Source of the DNA: Nemertoderma westbladi
Taxonomy: Eukaryota > Xenacoelomorpha > Nemertodermatida > Nemertodermatidae
NCBI GenBank assembly: GCA_032718475.1
Contig: JAUCBJ010000527.1
Location: forward strand, 1 to 64,000
Reading direction: 5' to 3'
DNA: 64,000 bases
Position 1 is the stretch's first letter. Each line of letters opens with the position of its first letter. Positions 33,130 through 44,072 of this stretch are shown here, in pieces. The translations under genes were made by a program, and so were the position numbers. The notes beneath the pieces were generated by a model. It saw only the letters and a program-made list of their open reading frames with translations, was not told the origin of the DNA and did not search any database.

Positions 33130-33961
33130 TAGCAATAACATACCCAGGGGGGGGGGGGGCGGCCCGGAAAGCCAACCCCGAGAAAAGAACTCTACCCCAC
33201 ACCCGATAGTAGATTGAGTTCCAGCGGAATTGAAGCGCACTTGAGTTTGATGCTATCTTCTCACCGGGAAGATAGCATGGGGGGAGTGTAAGCGGATTCA
33301 ATTCCGCTTCATTACCCACCAGAAAATGGGACCAGTGGCATTTAGCAATATGTTGGGGAGACGAGATTACCAATATTAATCTCGTCTCACAACCAACATG
33401 GGGGGGGGGGCTACACAAGCCACCAAGCCACAGAGTGAATTTAGAGGTCAAGCCACCTCGGAGGGAATACAGCTAGTAGAGGCTAGCAACGGGGGGGGGG
33501 GGGGGGGGGGAAACACTCCCAAAGAGTGCCAAGGTGACAAGTAGTATATTAATTAGCCAATAGAGGGGAGGGAAGCAAGTGATAGGGAACAGGAAAGCAT
33601 CCATTGGGTAGAAGGCCAAAGTAGAGTAAGAAAGTAGAGTAAGGGGTGAAAGCAATATTCAATCTGTTAATCATATATTATCAGTCTATACCAGTTTACC
33701 AATCAGTTGTGCTATTCAATCTATTTAGGGCAGACCGGCAATAGTTTTAGACCGTCATCGGCACCACCATACCGGTAAATATTTTATCTGTATTTTCTGC
33801 ATCTATTAATCTGTGCTATCATCGCGTACCTTAACTAATATCAAAGACAACAGCAACTCATACTGTTTTCCTAGTCGGCTTCGGCCAAAGCCAGTAGCAC
33901 AATCCCTAGCAGAACGGTGATGCGTACTTCAACAACCCGGTCGGGATCTTTGATCCCGTCA
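33130..33961 (+). mobile_element. Truncated BEL-type element: 3' internal end plus LTR
   Basis: 33130-33286 is a diverged copy of the 3' internal end of the 14.3-kb element (its 5112-5250) in the opposite orientation: the same hairpin, then the G-rich tract GGGGGGAG, then an LTR starting TGTAAGCGGATTCAATTCCG at 33287. The LTR ends GATCCCGTCA at 33961, giving about 675 bp. No second LTR or coding region is in the window. It represents a related family rather than the same one, because the LTR interiors differ. Confidence 0.7.
33357..33411 (+). other. Hairpin followed by poly-G inside the LTR
   Basis: GAGACGAGATT and AATCTCGTCTC form a perfect 11-bp stem with a 9-nt loop. CCAACATG and a G10 run follow. 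The arrangement imitates the hairpin/polypurine module at 33250-33286. A further G20 run lies at about 33491-33510. Confidence 0.65.
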
Positions 33962-34393
33962 CAAATACATTAAAAACTATAATAAAAAAATCAACAAATA
34001 TTATAGTAAATAAGTGCAAACAAATAACAACAACAAATAAATAGACAAAAGAATACTGGTGGGTGCTACTCCTATCCCAAGTTTTGCTCCCAATAATTAT
34101 ACTGGTCCTCATTTTATCGACCCCAGAGGAAGAAAGTACAACACAAAGGAAATGTAGGTTTTCAAACGAATTGGAGACTGGCGATTAATACTGGTACATG
34201 TTAATATTATATGAATTATAGGGATTAGGATTATATTATAGGATTTTTGCATTATATGAATGAAAATGCGATACTGTATTTAAGTTTGGTTGATTTTAAT
34301 AACAGTATATTTGTATTAACTTTTCAGGTTCGTAACTGTAAGGAAAAAACTTAAAAAACATCAAAGGAAAGTCAATCGGTTGACATAGCTGCT

Positions 34394-35197
34394 ATGAGTG
34401 TTGAACAACCACTAAGTGGTTTCAATGTGGACGACATTAAAGTGGAAGTAGAAGAGGAGTTGAACTATCTGACGCTTAATGGTTTTGAAAGAAGTAAATT
34501 CATAGCAACAACATTGTACCGCTTAGTCAGGTTTTATCATGGGGCAATTATTCTAGCTGATCTGCCATACATGCTAGACAATAGCATAGTATATGAATGC
34601 ATTTGTCACGATTTCGTCCATTTGTGGAAGGTGGTAAAAAATGTAACAGACTTGAATGAAAACGCCTTATTCACCCCGAGTTTCATTGATGTTTGCCGCC
34701 AACTGATTGTGATGGAGAAAATAGGGAGCATTGACCCTGGTTATCTGAACGAGACTGCCACTGCAAAGATAGGTTTGTTCTTGCTGACAGAGAAGCTCTG
34801 TAATAAGATGACTGTACAGATATCCCGATCTAATCGAAAGTTTTGGCACCCATCCATTTCTGATGCGAAGAGTTCGTTCATAATGGAGGCTGTGGATCCT
34901 GCAGCCATGGATAAACAATTGTCATCTGAATATGCCCGTATGGGTTTGCAAGTAAACCCATTTGTAGTTCTACTTAAAGATTCCTCACAGAGCGTCGTTA
35001 TCTATAATGTTCTTCGGTTCCAGCGGCCAACCCTTCTGCAAGGTGTTGACCTAGCTTTTAAGTTGTCGAATGTGTGTTACTTATGGTATCCAGCTGCATC
35101 GGTTCCTGTGTGGCTCTTTTTGGAGCACATTTTTGGGGTCCCACCGTCCGAAATATCTTCTAAAGTCTCAAGTCTTCTCTCCGACTTAAAGTTGTAA
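34394..35197 (+). CDS. Intact unrecognised ORF, 267 aa
   Basis: ATG at 34394 and an uninterrupted frame to TAA at 35197. No domain was recognised with certainty. The protein is mostly helical in appearance, without signal peptide, membrane segment or Cys clusters. It ends with an aromatic-rich stretch (LSNVCYLWYPAASVPVWLFL) and a short helix. I have a weak impression of uncharacterised transposon-linked animal proteins with a similar 'FK...YP...VW.F' ending, which fits the surroundings. The flanks carry no other ORF of the same element. A spliced host gene or exon cannot be excluded. It is one of the few undamaged frames between the retrotransposon and the virus-like segment. Confidence 0.5.
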   Translation: MSVEQPLSGFNVDDIKVEVEEELNYLTLNGFERSKFIATTLYRLVRFYHGAIILADLPYMLDNSIVYECICHDFVHLWKVVKNVTDLNENALFTPSFIDVCRQLIVMEKIGSIDPGYLNETATAKIGLFLLTEKLCNKMTVQISRSNRKFWHPSISDAKSSFIMEAVDPAAMDKQLSSEYARMGLQVNPFVVLLKDSSQSVVIYNVLRFQRPTLLQGVDLAFKLSNVCYLWYPAASVPVWLFLEHIFGVPPSEISSKVSSLLSDLKL

Positions 35198-35750
35198 TTG
35201 TTTGTGAAACATTTCAGGTATCATATGCCTTACATATCTATAACGAACGGACTTGCCTATATTTAGGGCATGCATGTATACCAGTAATACTTTTACACTA
35301 ATGAAAGTATGTATAATGTATATTCATTGTTTTGTTGTTATATTGTTTATTGTATTCACTATCTGTTTGACTTTTATTTTACTTCTATTTCTTTGCAAAT
35401 ATGTTTCATTATATTTTGCTTATTAATTGTAGAATATTATTCCTTAATACTTACTTAATGGATTACTATAATTGTATTTCTAATTATATACAGTAGTGTT
35501 ATTATGAATGGAAGGTGAATGTGTTTTATTTGTTTTTCGCAGTATAGTCAGTCAGTTTAAGAAAGGGAATCAAGGCTGCGATAAAGGGGTAAAAAATAAC
35601 ACCAACATTTTTCTACATTCCCATTGTTTCTATTCTGTAGTATTCATTTTCTAGGTCAAACTAACATTTGTTGGCAATAATATCAACACAACATTATTTT
35701 TTGTTCAGTTGGAATATTATTATTTTATGCGGAATGACAGTGTATGGTTC
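35198..35750. other. AT-rich spacer
   Basis: No gene or repeat recognised. Confidence 0.5.
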
Positions 35751-37258
35751 ATCAAACACTTTAGCATGCCATATCACAGTGTTCCACTCCGATAGTGCCC
35801 AGACTTCCTTATTCTTTAAGTGACTTTCTATTCGAGCATGGATCGAATCCACTGGCATATTGGTATGCCTGGAAGTAGGAATATCAGCCTGATGCGAGAA
35901 ACGTTCGGAAGACGGATTAGTACTTGATTTATGGTGGTGATTATAATTCGATTCTTATTCTGTCCACTGGTGCTGTCACAGAAAAGGTCTATTTTTTTCA
36001 CATTAGGGCACCTGACATTCAGATCAATAAGACTCTTATGGAGCACAGAAGCCACCTCAATAGATCCCCGCTTCACCGTGTTCTCTCCCCAGATATAGCA
36101 ATATCCCTTTTTAGTTCCACTCTCAAAAACAGACACATTATAGATAGCAAACCGGCGGGAATATCTGATAAGCATCGAGTTAGCGTGTGGTGTGTTAAGA
36201 ACTTTCTGCAGATCATAGCTCAAACACCAGTACTCATCTGTCTCACGTTCTTGGGCTCGTTTAAACACCTGGGCAATGGCTTTCTTTTCATCTTGATGGC
36301 ACCCATAAATCTGAGGATCAAGATCAGGGTCTTTCCTTTGGAAGCGAACACACAAAACACACTTATCTTTCTTTGGGATATGAAATCCCAAATTGAACTC
36401 CGATTTGAATATTCTGCGAAAAACTGAAAACTTCACTGGATTGGGCACCTTTGAGACATAGATACGATGCAAATTTTTTTCACTCTCTAGACTCCTTGGA
36501 AGATACTTTCGGCTGGATTCTTTTCGACAATTGTGTGAGCTCATTGCTTGGAGCTCAGATATGAACTTCCGAACATCTTCTTCTCGCTTCGAGGCCGTTC
36601 GGTTATTTGCACCTCCTGATTGGCTACCCGTCAAAGATCCATGATCAGTTGTACCTCTTCTAACTGGACCACTTCTAACTATAGATTTTAGCAACCCCTC
36701 ACCAACATCTAAAGTACACTCTATAAATTGTCTGCACACTGGAATCTTCTTCCTATCTTTGTATAGGTTCCACTTCACAGAAACGTTCTTCGGCTGTCGT
36801 TTCTTCTCATCATTGTCTGTGGGACGATGTCTTTCCACAGCATCCTTCTCCAGCAATGTCCTCAGATAGGCATGTTGTTGCTCCCTACTCCTAAAAGCGC
36901 TATAGTAATGATTGTACTGATCCAATCTTTCTTCCTCCATCCAGTTGTCACGGCAGCTCCGGGCACAGTTTTCTTTACACGGCACGGCCCTCATCGATTT
37001 TGATTTTCGCACCTTTCCCTGTGTAACATATTCTTTACCTCTCAGCCGCGCTAATCTCTAATCTCAGCCGCTCAGTATTACAGGTAACCGGCCCACTCCG
37101 TTTTTGGCGGCTCTTTTTTGAGCATTTGGAGGTCCCACTGTAGCATCAATGTCCCCATTAAAGATCGATTCCTCGTCAGTACTAAACCTAAACTCTTCTT
37201 CCATTGGCCCACTCCCTCCGTCACTATCCTCGGCCACAATAAAACCTCCGAACGACAT
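35750..37258 (-). pseudogene. DUF7869-type transposon-like protein, one frameshift
   Basis: The main minus-strand frame (37030 to 35828, 394 codons) carries an N-terminal Cys-rich motif (CKENCARSCRDNW), a KYLPRSLESEKNLHRIY segment, FNLGFHIPKKDKCVLCVRF, then LSYDLQKVLNTPHANSM and IDLFCDSTSGQNKN. This is the order seen in the uncharacterised family whose C-terminal domain is called DUF7869 and which has DDE-like acidic residues. Near 35885 a one-base loss shifts the frame. The correct continuation (H-T-N-M-P-V-D-S-I-H-A) is readable to about 35750. An upstream acidic frame (37258-37064) may be the N-terminal exon. Almost intact, so relatively young. Confidence 0.55.
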
Positions 37259-37259
37259 T

Positions 37260-38240
37260 GTATTAGCTGATTCGTATTATCGTATAAGACTGGAAGACAG
37301 GTTGACTCGAGTATAGTAAGTTGTAACCAGTATTATACCGGTACGACTACCGTATAATAAAATTATTGTACAGCCAGCATGTAATCTGAACTGCAGTATT
37401 GAATATTAAATTTCCCGCCAAAGTATCTACTTAAAAGCTTACTACTATTACTACTTTACTACTTTTGTTACAATTGGGACATTTAGATACATGCATTTCT
37501 GAAATTATACATCGATAAAGTGAGAACTTGAGAGGTTTCAGGGGAATTTGGGATATTTTGAAAAAACGATTTTCGAAATTTGGCATTTGGGATATTATGT
37601 TTTTTGATATAACTTGTAAAATAATTGGAATATTGCAAAACCGCTTTGAGTGACTACAAAGATGATTCCTTCGATAATGACATTTTTGAATACTAAATCC
37701 TCTTTATTCTTGCAAATGTATCCCATGGAAATCAGGAAATGTATTCACTCCCAAAGCACTTTATCCATTACCAGGTGAGGGTACAGATCCCATTTTTTCT
37801 TCTACGCCCTACCGGCAGACCAGTACCGATGGCCGCCACTGGTACAGTCGCGCAGTCGTGGTCATCTATTAACAGTCATCTGTAACATCAACACCAAATA
37901 ACAGTCTGTCGCAATTCAGGGTCAGGGACATGTTATCTATATACATATTTATAACAAATAATAATAAATTTGCAGCACCACCCAGCAGATGATATTTATT
38001 TTCACAAGATTCCGTCTGATAGATATGTTGCCCCAGCCTTGCTGAAAAATTTTTCTGATCAGTCAAGTAGAATAGCTTCTCAGGTACATTATAGTCAACT
38101 GGGATTGGCAAAATCGTACAGTTGTCCGAATACCGTATGGGAAGGAGATATTAAATAACCCGTATATAATATATATTAATATTAATATTAATAATAATAA
38201 TAATATTATAAACCCGTATAACGCTAGTAACAAGATAATA
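37260..38240. other. No recognised gene
   Basis: AT-rich sequence, including an (AAT)n stretch at about 38175-38210. The short ORFs at 37869-38158 do not resemble known proteins. Confidence 0.4.
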
Positions 38241-38241
38241 C

Positions 38242-38632
38242 TATATTATATAGCTGCCTCAATTATTTGGCTAGAGAGGTGCCATAATATCAAATTGAAA
38301 GCAATGAAATTAAGAGCAATGGGTTACATGACATGGGATGTGAAACAGGATTTTATGGTGAGGAATATTTGGGTAGCTTTTTTGAAATTGGTTCTGTTTC
38401 AGATGGCAAAGATAGTAACTTAGAGATTAGCTGTACTAATTAATAAAGCGATAAGTTACTATCTTTGCCATCTGAAACAGAACCAATTTCAAAAAAGGTA
38501 CCCAAATATTCCTCACCATAAAATCCTGTTTCACATCCCATGTCATGTAACCCATTGCTCTTAATTTCATTGCTTTCAATTTGATATTATGGCACCTCTC
38601 TAGCCAAATAATTGAGGCAGCTATATAATATA
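38242..38632. repeat. 181-bp near-perfect inverted repeat, 29-bp spacer
   Basis: Arms 38242-38422 and 38452-38632 are reverse complements with only a few mismatches (for example near 38373). The arms carry no ORF of their own. The right arm abuts a transposon-protein fragment. The transcript would fold into a long hairpin. Confidence 0.9.
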
Positions 38633-38899
38633 TCTGTTCTTGAACTGACTAGAATGCTGGAAGATTTTAGTCACCATTGGGTTATTAGTAATCATCTTCC
38701 CGATTATGGTATCCAAGAAACATATGATTGTTTCCTTACCGTCGTGGGCCTTCTCGTCGGATATTTCAATGGTGCTTTCTGTTCCATTTTGCAACCACAT
38801 CGCCGTTGTAAATATCTTAATCACCTCCCTATTCCAATGGGCACTCTGTGCCTCATCCTGGTAATAACAGGTAAGGTCAGTGGCGAAGTCTACCTGCAA
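38621..38899 (-). pseudogene. Fragment of a transposon-like protein
   Basis: A 92-codon minus-strand frame. VDFATDLTCYYQDEAQSAHW, EISDEKAHDGKETI and a terminal SSQFKNRY match an uncharacterised repeated animal protein family (E...QSAHW..., ...SD...H, ...DG...QFKN). It breaks off exactly where the 181-bp inverted repeat begins. N- and C-terminal parts are absent. Confidence 0.45.
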
Positions 38900-38939
38900 T
38901 AAGGCGGATGTTGAAACAACCGAAACTTATCAACATCTA

Positions 38940-39210
38940 TCTGCTTGCATTGAAACGTTTGAAGTCTATACGCCAGCGTTTGTTGCCTGATGAGAAGGCC
39001 CATATGCAATACAACACCCAACTTCAGAATACTTCGAAAAGGGTTATGCCATTAGGATGACAAACCTAGAAGTTGTTACTGACCAGACGTACTACCTTCC
39101 GCATCACTATGAACGACATTCAGATACACTCGAAAAGGTGCGTGTGGTCAATGACTGCACTGCCATCTTTCAGGGGATGTCCCTTCAGGGATGTACAATA
39201 ATACTAAAAC
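38940..39210 (+). pseudogene. BEL/Pao reverse transcriptase fragment
   Basis: In one frame ALKRLKSIRQRLLPDEKAHM is readable, and after a shift TYYLPHHYERHSDTLEKVRV with VNDCTAIFQG. This is the start of the Pao RT domain (the segment with YLPHH and RVV-D). About 90 codons survive with a frameshift near 39050. It is unrelated at the sequence level to the intact pol at 9761-14971 beyond family motifs. Confidence 0.6.
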
Positions 39211-40100
39211 GTTATGATTTTAATGTTATTAAATGCATGGTATTATCTTGTAATAGGCCTACATAGAGTTTCCATATAAACACGGTTATTTCTATAAATG
39301 CAATAACTTATTACATCTGAACGTGTGGTTTGTTTTATAATATAATAGAGTAAGAATTGGTGAAACGCTATTTATTAATATTATAATCATAATGTGAATA
39401 ATAATGTTAGCATTATGTGAACACCCGTTTAAAACAGTGAAATGAAACCCACAACACAATGCTTTTATGCTCTTATTATCTTATAGCAAATATATCTAAC
39501 AACTGTAATATATAATAATGTCTGGTGACCCGTAATGTAGTGCTAAGCTGCTAACCTTGTAGATATAAAAACACATAACTTTCCGATACCCAATAGGGCA
39601 TCTACAGTAATACAATTTTATTATTATTTTTGCAAGAAACAATTAAAACAATTAAAATGTATAATTATAGGTAGGCCCTCAATCCCAAGCTTTTTATTTC
39701 CATTCCACCAGCCATTCTTCTGTTTTCTCTCTTTCCTCTGCTTTCTCTATATCTTTATGGCCAGTACTACACAGGGTCTTTAGACCCTGCTAGTGCTGGA
39801 TCTTTAAATTCCGGACTTCCACAATACTCCCTTTGGTTATGTAACAGGCTCCCACACAGAAGGGGTTCATTCATTGGTCCCGTCTCTTAACATAACGTAC
39901 GTATTTCTAGTTCTTTCCCTGATACAGGGGCAACACTGTCCTCGGCGTCGGCCACATATAAGACAATAACTAAAATTTATTAGTTATATAAATATCATTC
40001 AGTAAGTATGTAAGGTACCCAATAAACTAAACAACTCAGTTGGATAATGATATACGCTTTCGGTGGCTGTAAAGCTACAATGTGGCTCTAATTATGCAAA
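39211..40100. other. No recognised gene
   Basis: AT-rich DNA without ORFs above background. Confidence 0.5.
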
Positions 40101-40109
40101 TTTTCTCGT

Positions 40110-40560
40110 TTCCAAAGTAGTTTACAAGAAGCTGACTGGGATAGCTTGTATAGCACAAAGGACTCTGTTGTATCAGGCTGGACTTCAAAATTCATTGCCT
40201 GTGCTAGCACCGCCATACCAAACAAACAAGTTATAATTCGTCCAAATGATAAACCCTAGTACAATACATATTTGCGTCGCCTAGCACGTCAAAAGAATAG
40301 GTTGCACAACACAGCGAAGCACTGTGTAGGTATCCAAACACAGCAGGTCTGGATAAATTTTCGACACACCCAAAATAAATATATTTCAGAATGTCGGTTG
40401 GCCAAACTTAATTATTTTTTTAAACTATCTGAAAAACTTTACTCCACATCATTAACAAGCAAACAATGGTGGGCTCATTGCAAGCGCTTGATGGGTAAAC
40501 ATGTAATTCAATGAAACAACAGAGTGATCACTGGACCCAAGAGGACTGGAAATATTAATG
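40110..40560 (+). pseudogene. LINE fragment between endonuclease and RT
   Basis: SVVSGWTSKFIACASTAIPN, then a stop, then RRLARQKNRLHNTAKH and KLNYFFKLSEKL with KQWWAHCKRLMG. This is the linker before the RT domain of non-LTR elements (R-K-R-x-R-L...WW...K...G). Both ends are truncated. Confidence 0.65.
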
Positions 40561-41099
40561 CCCGTGACTGTATTGGTTAATGTTTTAATTATTGGCATTA
40601 ATAAAGTTGCACTTGGAGCAGTAATCATGGTTGGTTAAACAAAAAATGAAAAATTTATAAAATGACCCACCCCCGGGGCAAATAACGTTGTTGAAAAACA
40701 TGGACCAGGTAGGGTTAAATGTCAACATTTTGCTAATGTGGATAACAAAAGTCTACATGTCGCCAGGCAGGGGTATAACTTTCTTTATATAAGTTGGACG
40801 AAAATGTATTAATTCTCAAGTCTAGTGGAATTTATTGAAATGAACCTGCTCTAAATGACCCAAAGAACAAGCATATGGAGTGCTTGATGTGCTCACCACC
40901 TGACTTCCCCTAATGTGGCTGACTATAACTATTTGACCTTGTCATTGTCATGTTTCTTAAACCATAATCGGTAATCCCCCCCCCCCCCCTCCCCCCACAA
41001 GAAATAACCAAATAAAAGTTTAAAAATATAAACACAATAAAATATAATAAAATATAATGTCGAATAGCACAACAAATTCTAAAAATGTTGAATATAATA

Positions 41100-41735
41100 A
41101 CAATTTCAAAACATTTAATAATTTCAAAAATCTAAATATAGCACAACAAATTAAATAATACGAATTTACTGAGTCCCATGACTGTATGAGTGAACTAGTA
41201 GACACGATATTTTGGTCCCTCTCTGCTGTATAACTGTGGTGCCAGCCTTTAGATTGGGAGGCTAGAATCAAATATACATTGGAAAAGAAGATACTTTTTC
41301 AATATTATATACATTTCAAAACATATCTAATAATTTCTAAAATCTAAATATAGCACTACAAATTAAAAAAATACGAATTTACTGAGTCCTAAGACTGTAT
41401 GAGTGAACTATTAGACACGATATTTTGGTCCCTCTCTGGTGTATAACTGTGGTGCCAGCCTTTAGATTGGGAGACTAGAATCAAATATACATTGGAAAAG
41501 AAGATACTTTTTCAATATATACATTTCAAAACATATCTAATAATTTCTAAAATCTTAATATAGCACAACAAATTAAATAATACGAATTTACTGAGTCCTA
41601 TGAGTGATAGGCACGATATTTTGGTCCCTCTCTGGTGTATAACTGTGGTGCCAGCCTTTAGATTGGGAGACTATAATCAAATATAGATTGGAAAAGAAGA
41701 TACTTTTTCAATATACATTTCAAAACATATCCAAT
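41100..41735. repeat. ~210-bp tandem repeat, three copies
   Basis: Units with TACGAATTTACTGAGTCC, CACGATATTTTGGTCCCTCT and GCCAGCCTTTAGATTGGGAG recur near 41158, 41371 and 41580, with small deletions in the third. Non-coding. A C-run of about 12 lies at 40977-40989. Confidence 0.85.
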
Positions 41736-42019
41736 TTCTAAAATCTAAATATATTGCATATATACTGCTGTGGTGCTAGGCTTTATAATGTGAGAATAAA
41801 ATCCCATAGTGCCATAGACGAAAATTCCACCTCTAAATATAACACAACGAACGCTAACACAACGAACTCTGAACAACTCATAAATGATAAAGAATAATGG
41901 TAAAGAACGAAGTTTCATAACTCTTTTTCAATCAAAATTTTTGAATATGATTTCTTTTTGTCACTGAGTACTTGCTGTACCCAATTTCTTTTTCTTACTG
42001 GGTGCTATTGACTATTTAT

Positions 42020-42170
42020 TTTTGATGCTGGGTGCTATGGCCGATTTCTTTTTGTTGCTGGGTGCTATGGCTGATTTCTTTTTGTTGCTGGGTGCTATGG
42101 CCGATTTCTATTTGTTGCTGGGTGCTATGGCCGATTTCTTTTTGTTGCTGGGTGCTATGGCCCTGTGGGT
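42020..42170. repeat. 30-bp minisatellite, about five copies
   Basis: The unit contains TGCTGGGTGCTATGGCC and GATTTCTTTTTGT. The period of 30 keeps a 69-codon frame open, which I do not regard as a gene. Confidence 0.85.
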
Positions 42171-42358
42171 GCTATGTGCTCTTGGGGTTTTATGATGGTG
42201 TCATATACATTGCATTGGGTCTTGAGAGACTGTGCCATTGATTTGGCGTCCCGATTTTGGTCTCTCTCTGACCCCGCCAGATCCTGATAAAGGAAACTAA
42301 CTGTAGGCCTATGGCGTACAGCTGTTTTGCACACTTTGGTCACTTGCGCCCCTGTAAT

Positions 42359-42661
42359 TTATATACAAATTCCTAGAAGATCATACGTCTCAGGTAATAG
42401 TACGAATATTTGCGACCTGTAAGTTTTTGCAGTTTTATGATTTTCGACGTTTATGGTCCACGAACCTTTACTAAAGTTTGCACTCCTACAGTTATTATCT
42501 GTCATATTCAGAAGCGGAGAAGATCGTGATGCAATGCTATATGTAATTACAGACATTAAATAAGATTGCATCTGCCATAATGGCACATTGATTTCATTGA
42601 GCATAGGTAACGACTTAATAGCATCTCGAATCGTGCTGGAAATAGAAGTTGTCTCGAACAT
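42359..42661 (-). pseudogene. Tyrosine-recombinase-like fragment A
   Basis: A 100-codon minus-strand frame. SIASRSSPLLNMT followed by GSWTINVENHKTAKTY resembles the Arg-I box and the beta-hairpin Lys (HKT) of Crypton/integrase-like proteins that are abundant in invertebrate genomes. The C-terminal HxxR and Tyr boxes are not present in this piece. Confidence 0.4.
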
Positions 42662-42884
42662 GGATAATTATGTAAGTGTAGGCATCGTATTACCCGCCCA
42701 TAAATGATTGGTTAAGTCTTTCTTCAGATTGCTCATCAAACAAGCGATTGTTTGTTTGGCAACAATAACGTCACTCCGGGAATTTTTTGACTATTTTTTG
42801 AAAAATGAACCTAATTTTTTTTTAAAATAGCCAAATAATTAGTGTCACAAACATTAAAATCACAATTGGGTGTTTATGCGTACA

Positions 42885-43850
42885 TTATATAAAAATTTTG
42901 GAGGTTATTGGAGGTGTTAATAGGAGCTGATGTAGAGCATTACGGGCAGCTAATACATTTTTAACTCCAAACTTAGAGTCTATGCAAGCGGTTTTTTCTG
43001 AGTGTGCTAAATAGAACGATACAGCTTTCTGAGTTTCTTCGTCAAAACCCATAGCTGCAGTCTCTAACAACTTGCAACAAGCCGTGGGAGTTAAATTGTG
43101 GTATGGAATTTCGGGGAATGTGTCGTAAAGTCTCTTTAATTCCAGTCCAGGGCTAATGAATTGCTTACCTAATGTATTTAGAAAGACATATTTTAGATCA
43201 TTAGTAATATCTACAGATTTGGGTTGCATTCGAACGATTTTAGGTCTAATATTTTCAATATAGAATACAATTTCGTCATAGAGATCATCTGATAAGCCAA
43301 AATGGGCAAGCAACTCAGAAACAGCAACAACATGTATACCATCCCCACAGAATTTAGGTTGCCCCCCACGACGAAACTCAGAAAGCTGTAAAGTGCTCAC
43401 AACCATCGGTCTTTGTACTTCTAGAACCATAAGGCGGGGCCATGAGGCACCTCACATCAAGCAACAACTTCTAGAACCATAAGGCGGGGCCATGAGGCAC
43501 CTCACATCAAGCAACAACAAGAATAACAAGACGTAGAGAAGGGCTCACAACAAGAAGGTAATCTGTCCTATTTATTTGTTTTTGGCTTAGTAAATTTTGT
43601 TTTGCTAATTCAACTTGCTCCTTAACTTTACTATCTGTTATAATACGTATAGTTTCTCGTGGATCTCTATCTACAAACTTTTCATAGTCTTCTATCCTAC
43701 ATTGTATAATTCTCTTACTTATGGGGTTAGAAATACTCGACTTTTGGAAGGCTTGGTGAGCATCGAAACAATCTTTAAATTGGTCCCACAGTAGTAAGGA
43801 TATTTCTGATCTTCTTGTAGGACAAAAATTGCCAGTGTACCGGTATATAC
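42885..43850 (-). pseudogene. Tyrosine-recombinase-like fragment B
   Basis: From about 43850 a broken frame reads KRIIQCRIEDYEKFVDRDPR and ETIRIITDSKVKEQVELAKQ. After an in-frame break a 181-codon frame (43430-42885) continues with VQRPMVVSTLQLSEFR (Arg-I box), FLNTLGKQF, LTPTACCKLLETAA and YLAHSEKTACIDS. These correspond to the HxxR, H and Tyr boxes of a tyrosine recombinase, but the Arg and final Tyr are not at the expected places. The family assignment is by pattern. Probably dead. A 50-bp tandem duplication sits at the frame break. Confidence 0.45.
43418..43518 (+). repeat. 50-bp perfect tandem duplication
   Basis: ACTTCTAGAACCATAAGGCG...TCAAGCAACA is present twice head to tail with no difference seen. 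It interrupts recombinase-like fragment B. Confidence 0.9.
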
Positions 43851-43976
43851 AATAGGCCTAGTTAATTCGTCACCTGATGCTAACTTTTCTCTTGATATTG
43901 GTACCGGCAGACATGGCTATTATGTTATCTCTCTAATCGTTGCAGATTTGTTGCATATATGATCCATTCCACAGGA

Positions 43977-44072
43977 AATGACTGACAAACAACTAATACC
44001 GGTACATAATGTAACTGGCATTTGTTTCAAACAAATGCCAGTTACATTATGTATTACTTCTTTGTCAGTCAT
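43977..44072. repeat. Palindrome with 24-bp perfect inner arms
   Basis: Inner arms 44004-44027 and 44029-44052 are perfect reverse complements around a single C. Outer arms (ATGACTGACAAA... and ...TTTGTCAGTCAT) extend the pairing to about 43977-44072 with a small bubble. No adjacent ORF. Confidence 0.9.

Noticed and set aside
42032-42241. 69-codon Trp/Cys-rich ORF
   Set aside because: Translation of a 30-bp minisatellite.
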